64,000 nt of DNA from contig VXAY01002187.1 in the NCBI GenBank assembly GCA_013399855.1, positions 297,609 through 361,608 on the forward strand, written 5' to 3'. The DNA is from Oxyruncus cristatus. Its lineage: Eukaryota > Chordata > Aves > Passeriformes > Cotingidae. The notes beneath the pieces are model-generated. The model saw nothing but the letters and a program-made list of their open reading frames with translations, was not told the origin of the DNA and made no database searches. Positions 39,801 through 54,800 of the stretch are shown piece by piece. Made by a program: the position numbers and the translations under genes. The number at the start of each line of letters is the position of its first letter. Within the stretch, counting starts at the first letter, position 1.

Positions 39801-42800
39801 CGGAGATGGTCATCACCCCTTGTTTATCAGGCATAGGTCTAGCCCTTCTTCTGACAGCCTTTCCTCAGTGAAGTCCTGCTTATGCTCACCTGATCTTCCT
39901 CACCGCTTGAGGAGCAAATATTCCCCTTCAGGTTTCCTAGAAACATCTGGGTCAGCCTTCCACAGGAAGAAAGGGAAAATTATATCCCTTAGCACTACCC
40001 TCTTGTGGAAGGGGAGAGCAGGAAGTATTCTTGTCTCTAAACATGCTGCTCTTCCCGAGGCCTTGGAAAATGAAGTGAAGTATGTCATATCCATCAGTTA
40101 TGGAAGGGGTTGAGGAGAAGGGCAAATACCTCACTCGCTATTCCTTGACCCCATGAAGATGAAAACAAAGTAGGTCAGAAAACAACAGATTTTATGATAC
40201 ACATAAACACTGTTAGGAGCTCTCAGGAGCAGCAGTGGCGTAACAGGCCACATCCTTGTGGCTGCTTTTGAATTACATCAGTGACTTTTACTTGGATACA
40301 TTTATTTTTCTCTTAATGGCTCTGTGTTTAATCAGTCAAAATGAAAGGGAAAGTATTTATCAGTTTTAGAATGCCTTTTAAAAATATTTTGACCTGAAAA
40401 GATGAAGAATCTTGCTCTCTAAAACTAAGTCATTACAGTATTTCAGGATTAATTTAAAATCCAAACATCAGGAACTTGAAAAATTCCAGGCATAGTTGTC
40501 TAGAAGCAATGTTTTCTCTAATTTCTTCTCCACAGCGAATGTAACTTTTCTCATGCCATTTACTATGTAGACCCTGTTAAGTTTTCTACTTTAGTCTGAA
40601 AAGCAATCAACAAATTACTGACTTTATTCTAATGAGAGGTAAATTTATCTTTCTGTTTTAACATCTTAACACCCTGAGCCTTCACCTCTAGCCCACAGAA
40701 AGTGTGTAACCTCCTCAGTTATTTTATGAAGTGGCTACTGTGTATGTGGGTCTACCACATGGTAGGAGCCCCAAGGCTTGCTTTTCTGCTACATGGACGA
40801 GGGAGTGACTCTTGACGAGATTGTGCTTAATAGTGGGGGCTGGCTCTTCGAAAAATTCTGGAAATAATGGCAATTTTCCTTCTGTGACAGAGCTCCAGAG
40901 AGCATTGTGCAATATTAAAGATGAGGGTTGGTAACTCAGTTTTTTAAGTACTCGCTGGCTGGATTTGTGAATAGATTTATTATTTTCATCTTTGTTGTCA
41001 TCTTTGTTCATCACTATACAGATAACTAAGTAACAAATTATTCTGGTTTACTCAGTTAATATCAACACATTCTTGGCAGAGAATTCTGAAGGAAATTACT
41101 CAGTCTGTACTTCTTGTTTAAAGCCCTGTCTACTAATATGGAAATTGTAGGCTGATAATTTTGTATTTTGTATTAAATTGTAAATCTGAAATACAGGCCT
41201 TCATGGATAGCCCTTGACAAATATAACTGATGTTAGATACTTTTTTTTTCAGTGTTTTTTAGATAGCAAATAAAAAATTTTCTCTGTGAGATTGTGTAAA
41301 GTAGGTTAGGTTAGCATCAGCTTTCCTACCTTCCTCTGCAACTAATTTTGAAGCATGATAGTGAATCACTGAATTGCTATCGGAATTGCTGATAGTGATT
41401 ACAGAGTGACATTTGCTTTCTCCTTCCTCCTCCCGCTCCTCTGGAGTGCTGGCTGGTCCTGGACATGGCATCAACATGAATCGTGGCAAGATGTGGGCAT
41501 CCTGAGCTTGTGTGTTCCCTAATGAAATGGCTGGCACCTCACCTAATACTAATGCTATTATTTATGAAAAGATATCAATGAAACCAAAGAAAATAAGCCT
41601 CTTGGCAGGAGGGAGGAACAGTGCTTCGCGCAGAACGTTCTGGACACTCGCTGTCAGCTGAAACTGCATATGAAAAGCTAGTTGCCGTATTTTTCCTTCT
41701 TTCTCCAGCAACCTGAGCTAGTGGTTTTGTCACGCACGCTTTGTGTGTTTTCTCTTCCCACCCTCTTCCCTTGTGCCCTTCATTTCAGATCTGAATGAGT
41801 GTGGACTAAAGCCACGGCCGTGCAAACACCGGTGTATGAATACCTACGGCAGCTACAAGTGCTACTGCCTGAACGGCTACATGCTTATGCCAGATGGAAC
41901 GTGCTCGAGTACGGCAAGGCTTGTTGCTTGCTTTTTTTTCAAGCTTCTCAAAATCCCTGCCTGAGTTTCCCTGGGAAACTTCTGTGAAACGGAGACGGGT
42001 TCCAAAGTAAAAGATTAATCGTCCTGGAAATGAGGCAGTTGCGCAAGATGAGCTGCTTTTTTATTTTTTCCCCCTAATAAAATTAGGCTGATAAAACCAA
42101 GAGCAATTATTTCGATTTTATTAGTTTTATTACAAGTTTCCCCAGAAGCATTCTTCAGTGCTGTAAATCACTGTTAATTGGCCTTCAAGGACAAGTGCTT
42201 GCAGTTTTCATTGCAGCAAGACACCTGCAGTTCTGCTATATTATGGCCTTATAAATGTTAAATCTTTAATTCTGCAGATGTTGGTTGTTTGAATGGTATA
42301 AAACTGCTGTCATCTCTCTGGAGATCAGGTTCCTACCTGCTCCCGTACAAGTGGTTATCTTGAATGCCTGGACATAGGGAAGGGGAGAGAAATTACCTTT
42401 AATTAGAGATGCTTTTATTTTAAAATGGCAGTATTGTCCAGGAGAGTTTATTACGTACTGGGCTTTATATTCCTTACGGGGGCTGCATTCTGTGACACAA
42501 CTTGCTACAATTGTGGTGGTTTTCTCTCTTTCTTCCCTCCCCCGCCCCCTTGGAGATGCAGTTTTTGAGGAGAAAAATTTTACTAGCAGACACGTTTGCT
42601 CCTTGAAGCCCAAAAGGACACCTGTCAAATTCAACAAGCATTCTTCCACTTCTGTCATAACTATGTGACATCTTAATTCTCCAAAGTTTTCAGCAATTTC
42701 TAGTACTGATCAGAGTCCTTATCTAAATATGTTCAATTATTTTTCTCTAGATGCCCTCTCTTGCTTGATGGCAAATTGTCAGTATGGCTGTGACGTGCTG

Positions 42801-45800
42801 AAAGGAGAAGTGCGCTGCCGCTGTCCTTCTCCAGGGCTGCAGCTTGGGCCTGATGGCAGGACTTGCATAGGTAGGTGATCAAATGTAGACTTCCCCCCTC
42901 CCCCCCCAAATGTTTTTATCCTTACACTGAATGGAGTTCAAGAGAGTTTCAGGAGGAATTAGAATGCACTGTACATGCAATTTGAAGATGTTACTAATGA
43001 GAATTGTAATGAGGCGTGATGCTGAAGTGGTCTGTGTCAGAGATGGCTGGTGTTTTCCTCGAGTCCTGCAAGTTTCGTTGTCTTCCTAAAGCCCATACAG
43101 ACTGCTTGGTGCCCAAGACTCCAAAATACCTGCATGCATAAAAAAAGGAATGGGAGGTCAGCTCTCCCTCATATCCAGCAAGGTGGTGCCTAGCTCAGGG
43201 GGTAGAGGGGTAATTTGTAAAAGTCACTGAGATTATAGTGTAACAAGGCAGAGGTCTATGCACGGTCCCAGTATTAATGGAATTGAATCTACTGTCTTCT
43301 TTCCATACTGTGAAAACTCCAGGTTAAAATATACACTCTGAATTCCTGAGTTTAAAAGTGAAATGTTTTGTTTCCCCCATTTGTGGACACGGAAAAGGTG
43401 CTTATGGTTAATCAGACTCTACTATGGTCTGAAGAACAGCGTGATGTGTGATTTTATTAGTCATTAACTATGCATCCTGAGTGTATATGATGCTCCAGTG
43501 ATTTTACTATTTATAACCTATGCAGTGCTACAGTTCCATAACCAGTAACAACCCCCGAAAGAATGCAAGAAAATGTGGATGTCCTTATCATCCATTAGGG
43601 TGTCTTGGCTGTTCACAGGGCAGGTGGTTCTGCAAGTGCCTGACCTATGCTGACCAAGAATTTTTTGGCAGAGAAAGGGACAGTTTTCAGATCTTCTGGT
43701 GTGAAAAGCAGGCTCCACACTAAGTAGGGGGCTTTCTGAAGTACATCACTGGCATGTTTATGTACGGAAAAGATTGGAAAGAAGGGGAAAAAGACTCCAC
43801 CATTGTAACATGCTGAAGGGATTAAATTATGATTAATCGCATTTTGGACATTATGGCAGATAGATCTTTGGAAGATATTTGTGCCATGCCATAGTGAGCT
43901 AAGTGATTTTAAGTTCAAGGAAGTTATGCCAAGTAGAGAAATTTGCTAGAAAAAAAATGCTTGCAACATTCTCCTAGTGTGCATTTTTATATTCAGGCAA
44001 ACTTCATACTTTGAGATAAACAAAGTGTACTTTAATGCCAAAGACTAGCACTCAAACAAGTCATATGAAGCTCTTTCAGTTCTTCAGTGTAGTTTTAAAA
44101 AAACGCACTTTTTTTTCCCAGAAAGGCGAAGAACTGTGTACCTGCATTTCAGTTGGGTGTGCATCATTCAGGTTGATCTCACAACCCATTTCTAAAACTT
44201 CCAGAAAAATTTCAGAATGGGCTTGTACAATAACAGAGAAAGTAGTTACAGCTGGAGGTGTCTGTTCTTTCCACACCATAACATAATGTACTCCCCTTTT
44301 TTGGTATGATTGTGACATGCACCCTTTTTGAGCCATTTCTCTGTCAAGTTTGATTTGTACTAAATACTTCCAAGAACTGAAGTTATTTGGGACTAGGGCC
44401 GTGCCTTTTGCTCACATGTGTACCAGTCCATCACTGCTGGGGAAGTTGTCAGCTCCAGCAAGGGTCTGGATAATACTGCATTACAGACAGAAGCGTAGAT
44501 GATGGTAAGAAAATTGAACTCTGCATTAGCTACATCTCATGAAATCCTTGTTTGAGGAGAGTTTGAAGGACAGCTGGGGATGTAATGCTTTTTTTCAGCA
44601 CAGGTAGAAATTCCTGTAGGCACTGTTTTATTCTTAGTTTAACCCATGCTGATCATTGTCTTGTTAAAATGTTCCTTCCAGAGAATCATTAAAAAACCAC
44701 GAATTTGGCGGTGAAGATAAATCATATAAACTAAATAACAACAAAATGAAAAATAAATCAGCAAAGTATTCAGTGAAAATGTGGATTAAACAACTAATTA
44801 TTTGATTAATGACTGTCGAATCAGTAAATCAATCAGTGTTGCCAGATTTTTGGATTGGGATTTTAATTTAAGGAAATTAGCAGGATAGACATTTCTGGTT
44901 CAGAAGGTCTGAAATTATTTGAGGACCGAAAATAATTATTTTCACTATAAAATAAATTATTTCCCTTTGTGTGTGTGTGTTTGTATAGAAATTTGAAAAC
45001 ATGGCATTGTAAACTTAAAACTCATACTGTTTTTAAATCAGTCTCCTAGTTGTTTTGTGTTTGGGTTGGTAATATGGTCATACTCACAGCAAGAGAGAAA
45101 CAAGACTGTAGTTCTGCTTCTGTGTTGAACACTAACCATCACACTCATTGGGTGCTGTCTGCATTATGTGCCTTAACTGCTGCAGGGAGCAGCTCCCTGG
45201 CACTGAGATGATAATACAAATCACCCCTTCATCCCTGCTTTTCTTAGGAAGCAGGTATGAACCACAACATGTTGTAGCAGGAAAAGGGAAACAGCCTTAC
45301 ACCATTTGGTCCAGGTGTGAATTGACTTGAAAGAAGGCACAGTCACTGCACTATCTGAGAACTACAGGAAAGTAATCATAAACACTCACGTACCCTCTTC
45401 TGGCTAATGATCAAAACCTGGTTTCCCCCCCAGTAATGAGTATCCATGCATCTCATATTAAATGCATGTGGAAGACTGTTATATTTTTCCATTATTTCTG
45501 TGTCAGTTTTCAAAAGTGTATTGATTAGTAGTTCAGTCCTGTATCTTTAAGAGGTATAACTGCCTAGAAAATTAAACAATACCACGAAACTGTTCTCATC
45601 ATCTAACATACTAACTTGCCTGATGTGAATTTGCAAAAACGTGAATGTGTGGAGAGGGAAAAGCAGGACAAGCTACATTAGGTTTTAAAGATCATAATCT
45701 ATTCTGAGATATGTTCAATGGCTAATCTGTTCCTTATTGTATTACTTTCTGAAGTTGTGGCTTAAAAATTGAAAAAAATCAAAACCAACAAAGAACACAA

Positions 45801-48800
45801 CTATTTCACAGTAATCAAGAATCTGAAACTTGCAGCCTTGAAATAATATTTTAATAAAGAGTAAAAAACTGTGACTTGTAAATTAAATTCTAGTGAAGAA
45901 TGTGGTAGAGTTTGCAAAACTTAATAACGTGTCCAAAGCCTAAAACGTTAATAATAGATTCAAATCAAGAGAGAGATTTATAGGAAGATTCAGGCATGTG
46001 GAGAGGTGCCCAGTATTGGTCTTGTTTTCTTTCTCATTCAAGCCTTTACTGCACCATTGCAGCAGTACTCTCCATGGAGAGTGGAGGTTTGCAGCTGTGT
46101 CAGAACAGTCTGACGGGCCAGGAGTGTGGGAGCTCAGGGGTTGAATCCCTCCTGTCCTCAGTAATTCTTCATGCAGAGTGGGACAGTGCCAGTAGGAGCT
46201 ACTGGGAGAATCCATCTGGCCAGTAATTCATGGTTGTAGTTCACTTCTTTTGGCTGTGGGAAACAACACATCTTGGAGAATTTGAATCTACTTCTCCCCT
46301 GCCTCAGGTGGCTGCCCTGACTAATCGGTGGCTTCGTGGTAACATTTTTTTCTGTGTGGTGGAACAGACTCAGGCTTCTCTCTGCCCCATTCAGGCCTCT
46401 TTTACAAGCAGCAGGGCATCAATCACTCGGCTTTGTTTTGCACTCTTGACATCTGCAGCTGAAGTGCTCCTTTTGGGAAAAGAATTGCACGGAGGGTGGA
46501 ATCTTGCTTTCCCATAGATCAAGAGCCTGATAGAGCTGTAGAGCAAAGGCTTGAACTGTGCCCTGTAGATAACCAAGAAACATCAGGAGCTGCGTGCGTC
46601 AGAGGCAGCCGTGCATGGCAGGTCTCTACCTCGGTGAAGAATTAGTGTTCTAGCACTCAGCAGGCTTCACTTCAGTATCCAAGGACTACAGAGCGAGTGG
46701 TGGTAGTGCAAGCAGCTTTTGTGTGTCAGCCTGACCTTGCCTGAGAGTTTCCCAGGCGGTGAAAGCAGCTTTGGGTGAGCATCAGCTGCTCCCTGGGCGT
46801 CTGCCTGTCTTTGTTAGTCAGCATGAAGAACAGCAGCACTGCTTCAGATCTTGCTGGGAGCCATGTATCTCAGCACCTCAGAGATATTTTAAGGTCACTT
46901 AAGTAACCGGATTCTCTGTGAAAGGGGCCTCAGCTACAGCACAGGCACTGCGCAGCATAAGAGATTGAAAAGAGTGGGTACTCAAAAAGCGTTTGGCCTG
47001 TGGCAGCTAACTGGTAGGAGAGAGGGAAATACTGCAGGCCTAGCATTAGCTTGAACTCCCTTTGTTTAGAGTAAGTCCTGAACAGATGAAGATACCCTGC
47101 TAGGCTCAAAGGGTAGGTCATGGATTAGGGACACCTGAGATTTTAAGAAAACAAAGCACTTCCAACTGTGTACTTTGAATGTGCACATATGACCTGTGCT
47201 ACAGTAACAATATTTCAGGCATGTTTCAGAAAAAGAATTACTGGGGTAGTTTTAGTTATTATTCCTTGCCTGTAAATCCAGGTGCTGTCTTTATAACCAG
47301 GCAGGGCTTAGCAGGGCGAATGAAAGTTACACAAATAACATGAAACAGATTTTCTTCAGGCAAATACTATCAGAGTCTCAAGGATGAGTGCTTTGAGGCC
47401 TTGAGGAAGCTGTCATGCCATTCTGTGGGGAATTAGAAAACATCTCTTCTCCAAGGGGAAGGAACCAGGATAGCAAGTGCATAGAGCAAGCATTCAAAAT
47501 TCAGTAACAGTGCTTGTTATGCCAGTGGATCTCTTGTTACTCATGGCAGCATTTGAAAAAGCTCCTCACATAGGAGGCATAAAAATTTGGGCATGTGACC
47601 AAGAGCTGAAGTAAGATGGCACAGTCAGAAGTAGTGCTCAGGTATTACTGCTGGCTGACCAAGGGACCTTATGAAAAATACTTTGGTTATTCTTTAGCTT
47701 TCCATTATGTGAGATCATTTTAATTTAGACAGCATAGACTGTATTTTAAGTGCTATTAAGACTAATACAGTTCCTTTGTTTCCACAGATATTGATGAATG
47801 TGCTACTGGAAGAGTTATCTGTCCAAGATTTAGGCACTGTGTCAATACTTTTGGAAGCTACATTTGCAGGTGTCACCAAGGCTTTGATCTGATGTACATT
47901 GGAGGCAAATACCAGTGCCATGGTAAAAACAAGTTTTTTCTTATATGCATGTAATAGAGCTGCATGTTCTAAAATGAAATTAATGGTTTAAAGATGATTT
48001 TTTATTTCTTGTGGCTGAAATATTGAAGCAGGTTGTTTTACACGGCATCAGTATTTTAAGAAAGGGTGGATTCTAGAAATAGACTGTGAAAGAGAAAGCT
48101 TATATTTGGCCCACATTCTCCTAACTGGTTCTTGTGTGGAAGCTAATGGAAGAGCAGAGCTGATGACCCCAGGAATTCCTTTCCAAAGCCTTTGTCCCTG
48201 CAGGGTTCACTGTGCACAGGCAGTTATAGGCTTGGAGCAGTGTATGAGCTATGTTTGAGCTGTAACACCAGTCTGCTCCATGGCATGCCCCAAGATCCAA
48301 GATAAGAAAATGTGCACACCCCAGCTACTTCCAGCCCAGACTGCCCAACTTTCCTTCCCCTGAAGACAGATGCGGAAAAGGCAGGAGTTGGGAAATAACC
48401 TGTCTGTGTCTGGACATGAGACTGGAATGCAGCTCATGTGTGCCCTTCAACAAAGATACTCCCAGGTCCCACTGCCTTAGTTTCGAAGGGTCTCAACTGG
48501 TTATGATTCTTTCACTGAAAAAAACCGACCATGTGGAGATAATGAGGCATTGCTTTATGTTTGTTTAAGTATATTTTTTTCAGAGAAACTTCTATGCAGA
48601 GCACTGGAATATTCCTGCATTGTTTTTCTTTTCTTATTATGTCACCTGTAAGAAGTGGGTATTAAAATTGTGATCTTCATGATCTCCAGTGTATCCCAAG
48701 GCATGTCTGAAGTTGATGCTAAGGTATAAGCTGAACAATATGAAAGTTGCCCAGCAGTCCCTTTTACCCTAGTATTTGTATCACCACATTATTTGTGACT

Positions 48801-51800
48801 GTCTATCTTCATTTTCCCACTGGCAATTCAGTTTTATTACTTTTTTTAAATAATCATAATAATGTTTATGTTTTGCAGGGATAAACAGAAAGTCAAGTTT
48901 CTTTGAAGCAGATGATTTTTTTTTTTATGTAAATCTCTGTTGCAGATATAGATGAATGTTCCCTTGGCCACCATCAGTGTGGTAGTTTTTCACACTGTTA
49001 CAATACTCCAGGATCCTACAAATGCAAATGTAAAGAAGGTTACAGAGACAATGGAACAAACTGCATACGTATGTAATGCTGCTTTTGAAAAAGAGGTTCT
49101 GAAAGTTAATGTATCCCATTTTGTAAACGTTAAGGTACTGCACTATCAGGCTCAGTTTCTCTAAGCTATTTTTAAAACTTAATAAGGGGCTGGGGAATGT
49201 AGTTGGAGTTTTCTAAGTCTTAGCATGCTTTGGTAAAAATACCTTTCCCTGAGACATTTTCATAATTAGAAAGAAATTCACCTCTCCCCATTCACAGCTT
49301 GATTGTAGAGATTGCTTCAGGATGAGAACAACTGAGTAAGCAGGGTAGGTCTGATCAAACAGTGCGTATTACTCACACCCTGTTGTTGTGTACACTCCTC
49401 AACTGGCCCATTTCAGCAGCTCGCCCCATCCACTCCCTGCTGCTTCCCAGATGTGAGCAGAGCCGAGAGGGAGGGTTTCTCTAAAAAGAATTCACTGTTG
49501 GAGAATTTTCTTCCTCACTTTATTCTTGGGAGAAGCAGCCATCCCCCGTGGTACTGAATAGGCCCCACATTTGACATCCCACAGGACTGTGCAGCTCTTT
49601 GACATCTCCTGAATCTTTTCGAGGACCCCATGTTCATCTGTGGGATCTGGTCTTTGACTCTGTTTTTTTTAAAGAGCAATACCATTTTTTCCTTTGGCTG
49701 TAGCTATCATGGTAAAAGGTGATCTTTCACAACTGCAGTGCTTGCAATTATATGTGGTCACATTTCATGTGTGTTGTTACTGGGACATTGTCCTATGGTA
49801 TGTTTTATATTTTAATATACACAAGTGGCCAGAGGGAAAACCTTTTTACCTGCTATCATCAAACGATTAATTGCTTAACAAACAGTAGTTCTTCATTTTA
49901 AATGTGTGTTATACTTGAAACACTTGTAAACAAAATATGTGACTAGAGTTCTTATTGGGCCTTTTAAGATCTCCACTGAGATATAAAAGGCTTATGAACA
50001 AATGGAAAATTATAAATAGCAAAACAGATGCTTGTGTGCTTCATGTCTGCAGAAACTCCCCTTGTGAAACTAAATAAAAATTTGTTGTCCTTTCTTTATG
50101 AAATAGAGGAGGAGATGGTACTGTATGTCCTGTCACTGTGGTGTGGGTGGTGCTCAGTTCACCTCATTTTTGTGGAGCCTGAAAAAATGTAATTTACTCA
50201 GTTTCCTGATCCTTAGCAAAGGTAAAGATTTAAATGAAGTCTGGCTTAGGTTCAATCTCTGTAAAATGATTACTGCTTATTGACAAGGACAAAAATTTAG
50301 AAGAAAGGGTCTGAAAGTTAATTTTCTTGAGCCAAAGGTGTCTGCCCATCTGTGACCAAAATGGTTGTAACATTGGAGTCTTACTAAACTTGCATCCGCT
50401 CCTGATTATGAACTTGTCCAATTCAGAGGTCTGCTTAACCCACAGCTTCCTGCCTGTGCTTTTTTAATCAGCAGGGTTTTTTGGGTAAGTTTTACTAACT
50501 CTGAAAGAGACGTAAGGGTGGAGGTGGGGATGGAAGCCTCTTGGCCTTCAGTCATTCTAAATCATCTCTAAACTGCTGCAATGAGAAGTACTATCTAAAG
50601 AGATGTGATTACTCAGCAGTGCTGATGCTAAAGTATGTTTCTAACTGGTGGAAACATTCAGAAGAAAAAAGTTATTTCAGCAAAGTCTCTCTGTCTCATA
50701 ATGAAATAGTTTGTTAAGTTTCTGGAGTGAGAGGCTCAGATGTCAATTATGGTCCCATTTTGATTCTCTTTGCAGTTATTTGTAGTGTTTTCCTATTGAA
50801 CCACCTGACCCATATCGTAATTCAAGGGCAACTGCACTCTCCTTAAAGGAGGCATTGGTATAACAAATAGGATTCTTGATGCTGGAGACACAAGGCAACC
50901 CCTCAGACCGTCATATGTACCTGCTTTTGTTACAGAAAAGCCGGTGACCAGGCCAACCGCTCGACCTACACCTGAACCAACAACCCAACCTACACCCAGA
51001 CCAACGACCCGACCTACACCTGAACCAACAACTCAGCTGACACCAAAGCCAACCACTAGGTACGTGCCAGTGACAATAAGACCAACCACTAGATATGTGC
51101 CAATGACAACAAGGCCAGTAACCACACCAGTAACGAGACCTCCACCACCGTCTCAACCTACAACGATAAGACCTACACTGCCAACACAAAGACCTCCTCT
51201 TATGATAACTGAACAGCCTTCACAAGTTCCCATTGAAACTACATCTTCGCAGGGAATCATAGATGACAACAGGATCCAGCCAGATCCTCAGAAACCCCGA
51301 GGAGACGTGTTCAGTGAGTAGTTTTACATATTCTTTCATTTATCAGACCTGTAGATGCAGTGAGGTGAAAGCATGCACTATACTGTTTGGTTTGTTTGGA
51401 AGACTATACCAGTGAGAACAAAGACATGAAAATGGTTGTGTGGTAAAGCTGCACGAATAGTTGATTTTATTACCTAACAAAAAATGTGGGAAGTAAGTTC
51501 TGAATCAGTTAGTCTAAAAAATTCTTTTTTTTTTTCTTTCTGCGATTATTGAGTATATTGTCCTGTGTAAGTACTATATTATGCTTTCAGGTGTAAGTTT
51601 TAGGGAAATGAAAGACATTTTATTGAAAAGTATTGAAGAGCAACATAACTCATAAATAGTGGATTCAAATTCAGGGAGTTGAAGGTCACTCTTAGCATAT
51701 TTACATAGCTTTAAGAATGGTAAGAAGTGGAACCATGTCGGATTACCTAAAGACTTTTATGTGACCTATATTGTATGAATTCAAGTAGTCTCAGATGTTC

Positions 51801-54800
51801 ATGACTAAGCGGTGGGAAAATTGCATAAAATAACAGGGTAGTTTTATGGATTGCGTTTATGAAAAGGGATGCATGAAAAGCTGAAGATAGTAAAGATTCT
51901 CATAGCATGAACACATGTCATTTTAGGAGCTTCTCTGAAGTGTGCAGCACTGTCATGCCAGCTTTAGTGCATACCACAGCAGACATTACTGGCACTTACA
52001 GAGCTGTGCATATCTGCCAAGAAATGCTCAACACCCGATTTCATCTCTAGTTCTGCCGCTAATTTTAGAGATGGGCAGGGTGTGTTGGATCAGCCCTTCT
52101 CCTTCAAGTTGTTGTACAATAAAGCTGCTGAAGCAATGTTGTAGGAGAAGTTTGCTGTCTCAAAGCAGGTGCACAAGCAATTTGGGCGTTTTTTTCCGGT
52201 TACTTTGGCACCTGTCTGGTAACTTCTTGGGCTTTGCTGTTGTAGGTCATTAAATAGTGAAATATTTTGTTCCTTGTAAAAAAGTTTTCCCTGTGACATT
52301 TTATCTGTTACAGACAGATAAATTTAAAATGGAGGCAGAAGCTGGCTTAAAATTTAGAGGACAAATCCTTGTACTACTTAGTAGAGTGTGGTTTTTTACT
52401 TTTTCAAGATTTTTTTTAAACAATATATATTCAGTTAAAAATATTAACACTTGCTTATTTGACATTCTAAAAGGAGATATAATAAAGACTCCCAAAACTT
52501 GTCATGTGAACCAATAGTAAAAGAGTTTTGTGGAAATTACTCTAGACTCTAGCATTGTGCTTCTCAGGTGTCTTGTGTTGCACGTGTTCTCTGGAATTCT
52601 AAAGGAGAGGGTAGTTTTCATGAGCTATTTTCATGAAGTCATAACAATCCTCTGTTTAAAGCTTTTATTTACAATTAGTTTTTCCATATTGTCCCTCGAG
52701 GCTAGATATTGAAGCTAATGCTTTCAAGAGATATGCTTCAGATACAGGGGTTTGGAAAGCAAGAAAGTAAAAGCATTTTAAGTTTGGTTTGATCTGACTG
52801 CAAGCTTACATTACGGTACGTATAACAAACACAGGATCTTTGCAAAGTGTTTATCTACTATTTGTTTAGGTCAGCTGCCACCCTTTGAGGTTTGTGATAT
52901 ACATACGTAGCTTCAAAGGCTTAAGTGCACAACACAGCAGGATTGCAACGGGTCAAGCACCAGCAGCTCTAACTGGCCCCAGTGTGTGATGCCAGGATAG
53001 ATAGCTCCTCAGATAAGTCAACAGATGTCTGTCTTTAAACCCATATCTTTTTTGTCTATCCCCTACCAGAGATATACTTAATGTACATATGTGTGTGACA
53101 TAACTGTGACTGAAAACATACTCCACTTGTGCTCTAGATGATGCTAGTAGTGTCGTCATTAACAAAACTCGTGTCTTTTTTATCCTCTCTCTTTGATCTT
53201 TTTCTCTCCTTTCCACTCTCCTTTTTGCTCTTATTTCCCCTCTTTTCTCTTCTGGACATTTTGAAAGTATAATCTGGGTCGTGGTCATTGGTGTCCTTCT
53301 CTCTGCCCAGAGGCATTTATGTAGGGAGTGCACAAAAGCATTTGTTAAGGATTTGAAACCTACTGCTTAGTGTGGGGCACTGCAAGCTCAGGATGGCAGA
53401 GCTCCCACCCAGTGTAAGCCAGTGCCTCTCAAAAAGTGTTCCTTGCAGCCAAACACAGTGTTAGCAGCCATGATGTTGAGACAATACAGAATTTCAAACT
53501 GGAATAACTAGTAACATTTAGCTAACCTTTGACTTGCTTCTTATCTGCTATGTGGATGTGCCAAATCCTCCCCACCTCCAAAAACATTTGTGGATTTTTC
53601 ACTTGCCTCTTATATTTCCTCAGGGAAGGGGAGTTTTGAGCTACTTCCTTCAGCTTCTTTAAAGCTGTTGCTGTTTTAGTCTCACCCACATCAGACGTCT
53701 TTGCAGTGTTCTTGGGTTGTGGATATGAGCTGATTTCCTTTGCTTATGCTGAGCTTCTTTGGGTTCATTTCCACACATCATCTGCTTCTCCGGTTGAGGC
53801 AGCAAAGAAACTAATTCTCAAAAATGAATTCACACAGTGGTTCCCATATACCTGCCTGAAAAGAGAAGAAAAAGCCTTGCTCTTACTGCCTGTACTTGTT
53901 TCCCACTGGAGAATGCAGGCAACATCTCAGTTGTTTTGTAACTCTTACTGTCTTGGAAAACAGAGGAGAAAATTGATACTAGACCCACTCAGATAATGAA
54001 GGATTTTACTACTCAGTTTTGGAAAGTCTTCGGAACAATTACTGTCTCAGATGGCTGCTTCCTGCTGTGTCGCCAAGGGCTGTTGTATCCCAAATAGTCA
54101 CAAAAGGTGGTGTTTTGTCACACAGGGATGGGCAGAACCCAGCACAGAGAGCGCTGTACCCAGCACCCACTGGCAGTTCTGATCTTCCAGCCAGTAGCAT
54201 CTGCCGAAGACCTCAGTATTTAAAGTTGTGTTTTCAACTAGGTTATCTTGTGATGCATGAGCATTTTCCTTCCGTTTTCCCCCCTGGGCCTCTGAAGCCT
54301 TAGCCAGACTTTGACAAAGCAGCATCACAGTAAACACTGCTTTGCTTTGCCAGGGAATAGGTGGTACTTCTGTTAGCCAGTCTGTGGCAAAGGGGTCACT
54401 GGTTGCTGTACAGTGATAGATGTCCTAGTGTACTAGGCTAAATCCAGCAAATCGTGGAGATCTAGGATTTGTCCACATGAGGAGAGGAAACATGCTGGGG
54501 CAAGGGTACTTTTTTCCCTGTATCTCTCAAATTCTAATTTTTCATTAGTTAATCTTTTCCTGGGCTGACCCTTGGTGACTCGTTGCTGCCTATTTCCTCC
54601 CTTTTTTGCTATTTGACCTGCTGTCCCACACAATGAGTAAATTTGTCCTAGGCTTCACTTCAGAGCTCTCTTGAATGCATTGCTCAGCTTGAAATCATCT
54701 GAGGACCAGTGAAATTGGTCTGTTTGGTGGTGACAAAGAGCACAAATGATAAAAACTCTGATAATGTTATTTAAATGACTTTGCAACTTTGTTGCTTTTC

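Noticed and set aside
39754..40113. 119-codon open frame in the same intron
   Set aside because: Low-information Ser/Leu/Arg-rich translation, opposite-strand frames open as well, and no family resemblance.
41799..41987. Alternative frame over the second EGF exon
   Set aside because: A shadow of the NPNT exon. The NPNT frame keeps all six cysteines and joins in phase with its neighbours.
49069..50935. An extra linker exon resembling the Trp-containing mammalian segment after EGF domain 5
   Set aside because: No matching translation between an AG and a GT was found in the intron, and the bird linker exon already has about the full mammalian linker length.
50911..51189. 92-codon minus-strand frame rich in Cys, Arg and Trp
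   Set aside because: It is the complement of the Pro/Thr-rich NPNT linker exon, where strong codon bias removes stops on the other strand.
52953..53333. 126-codon minus-strand frame rich in Lys, Arg and Glu
   Set aside because: The purine-rich complement of a polypyrimidine tract. The charged translation is an artefact of low complexity.
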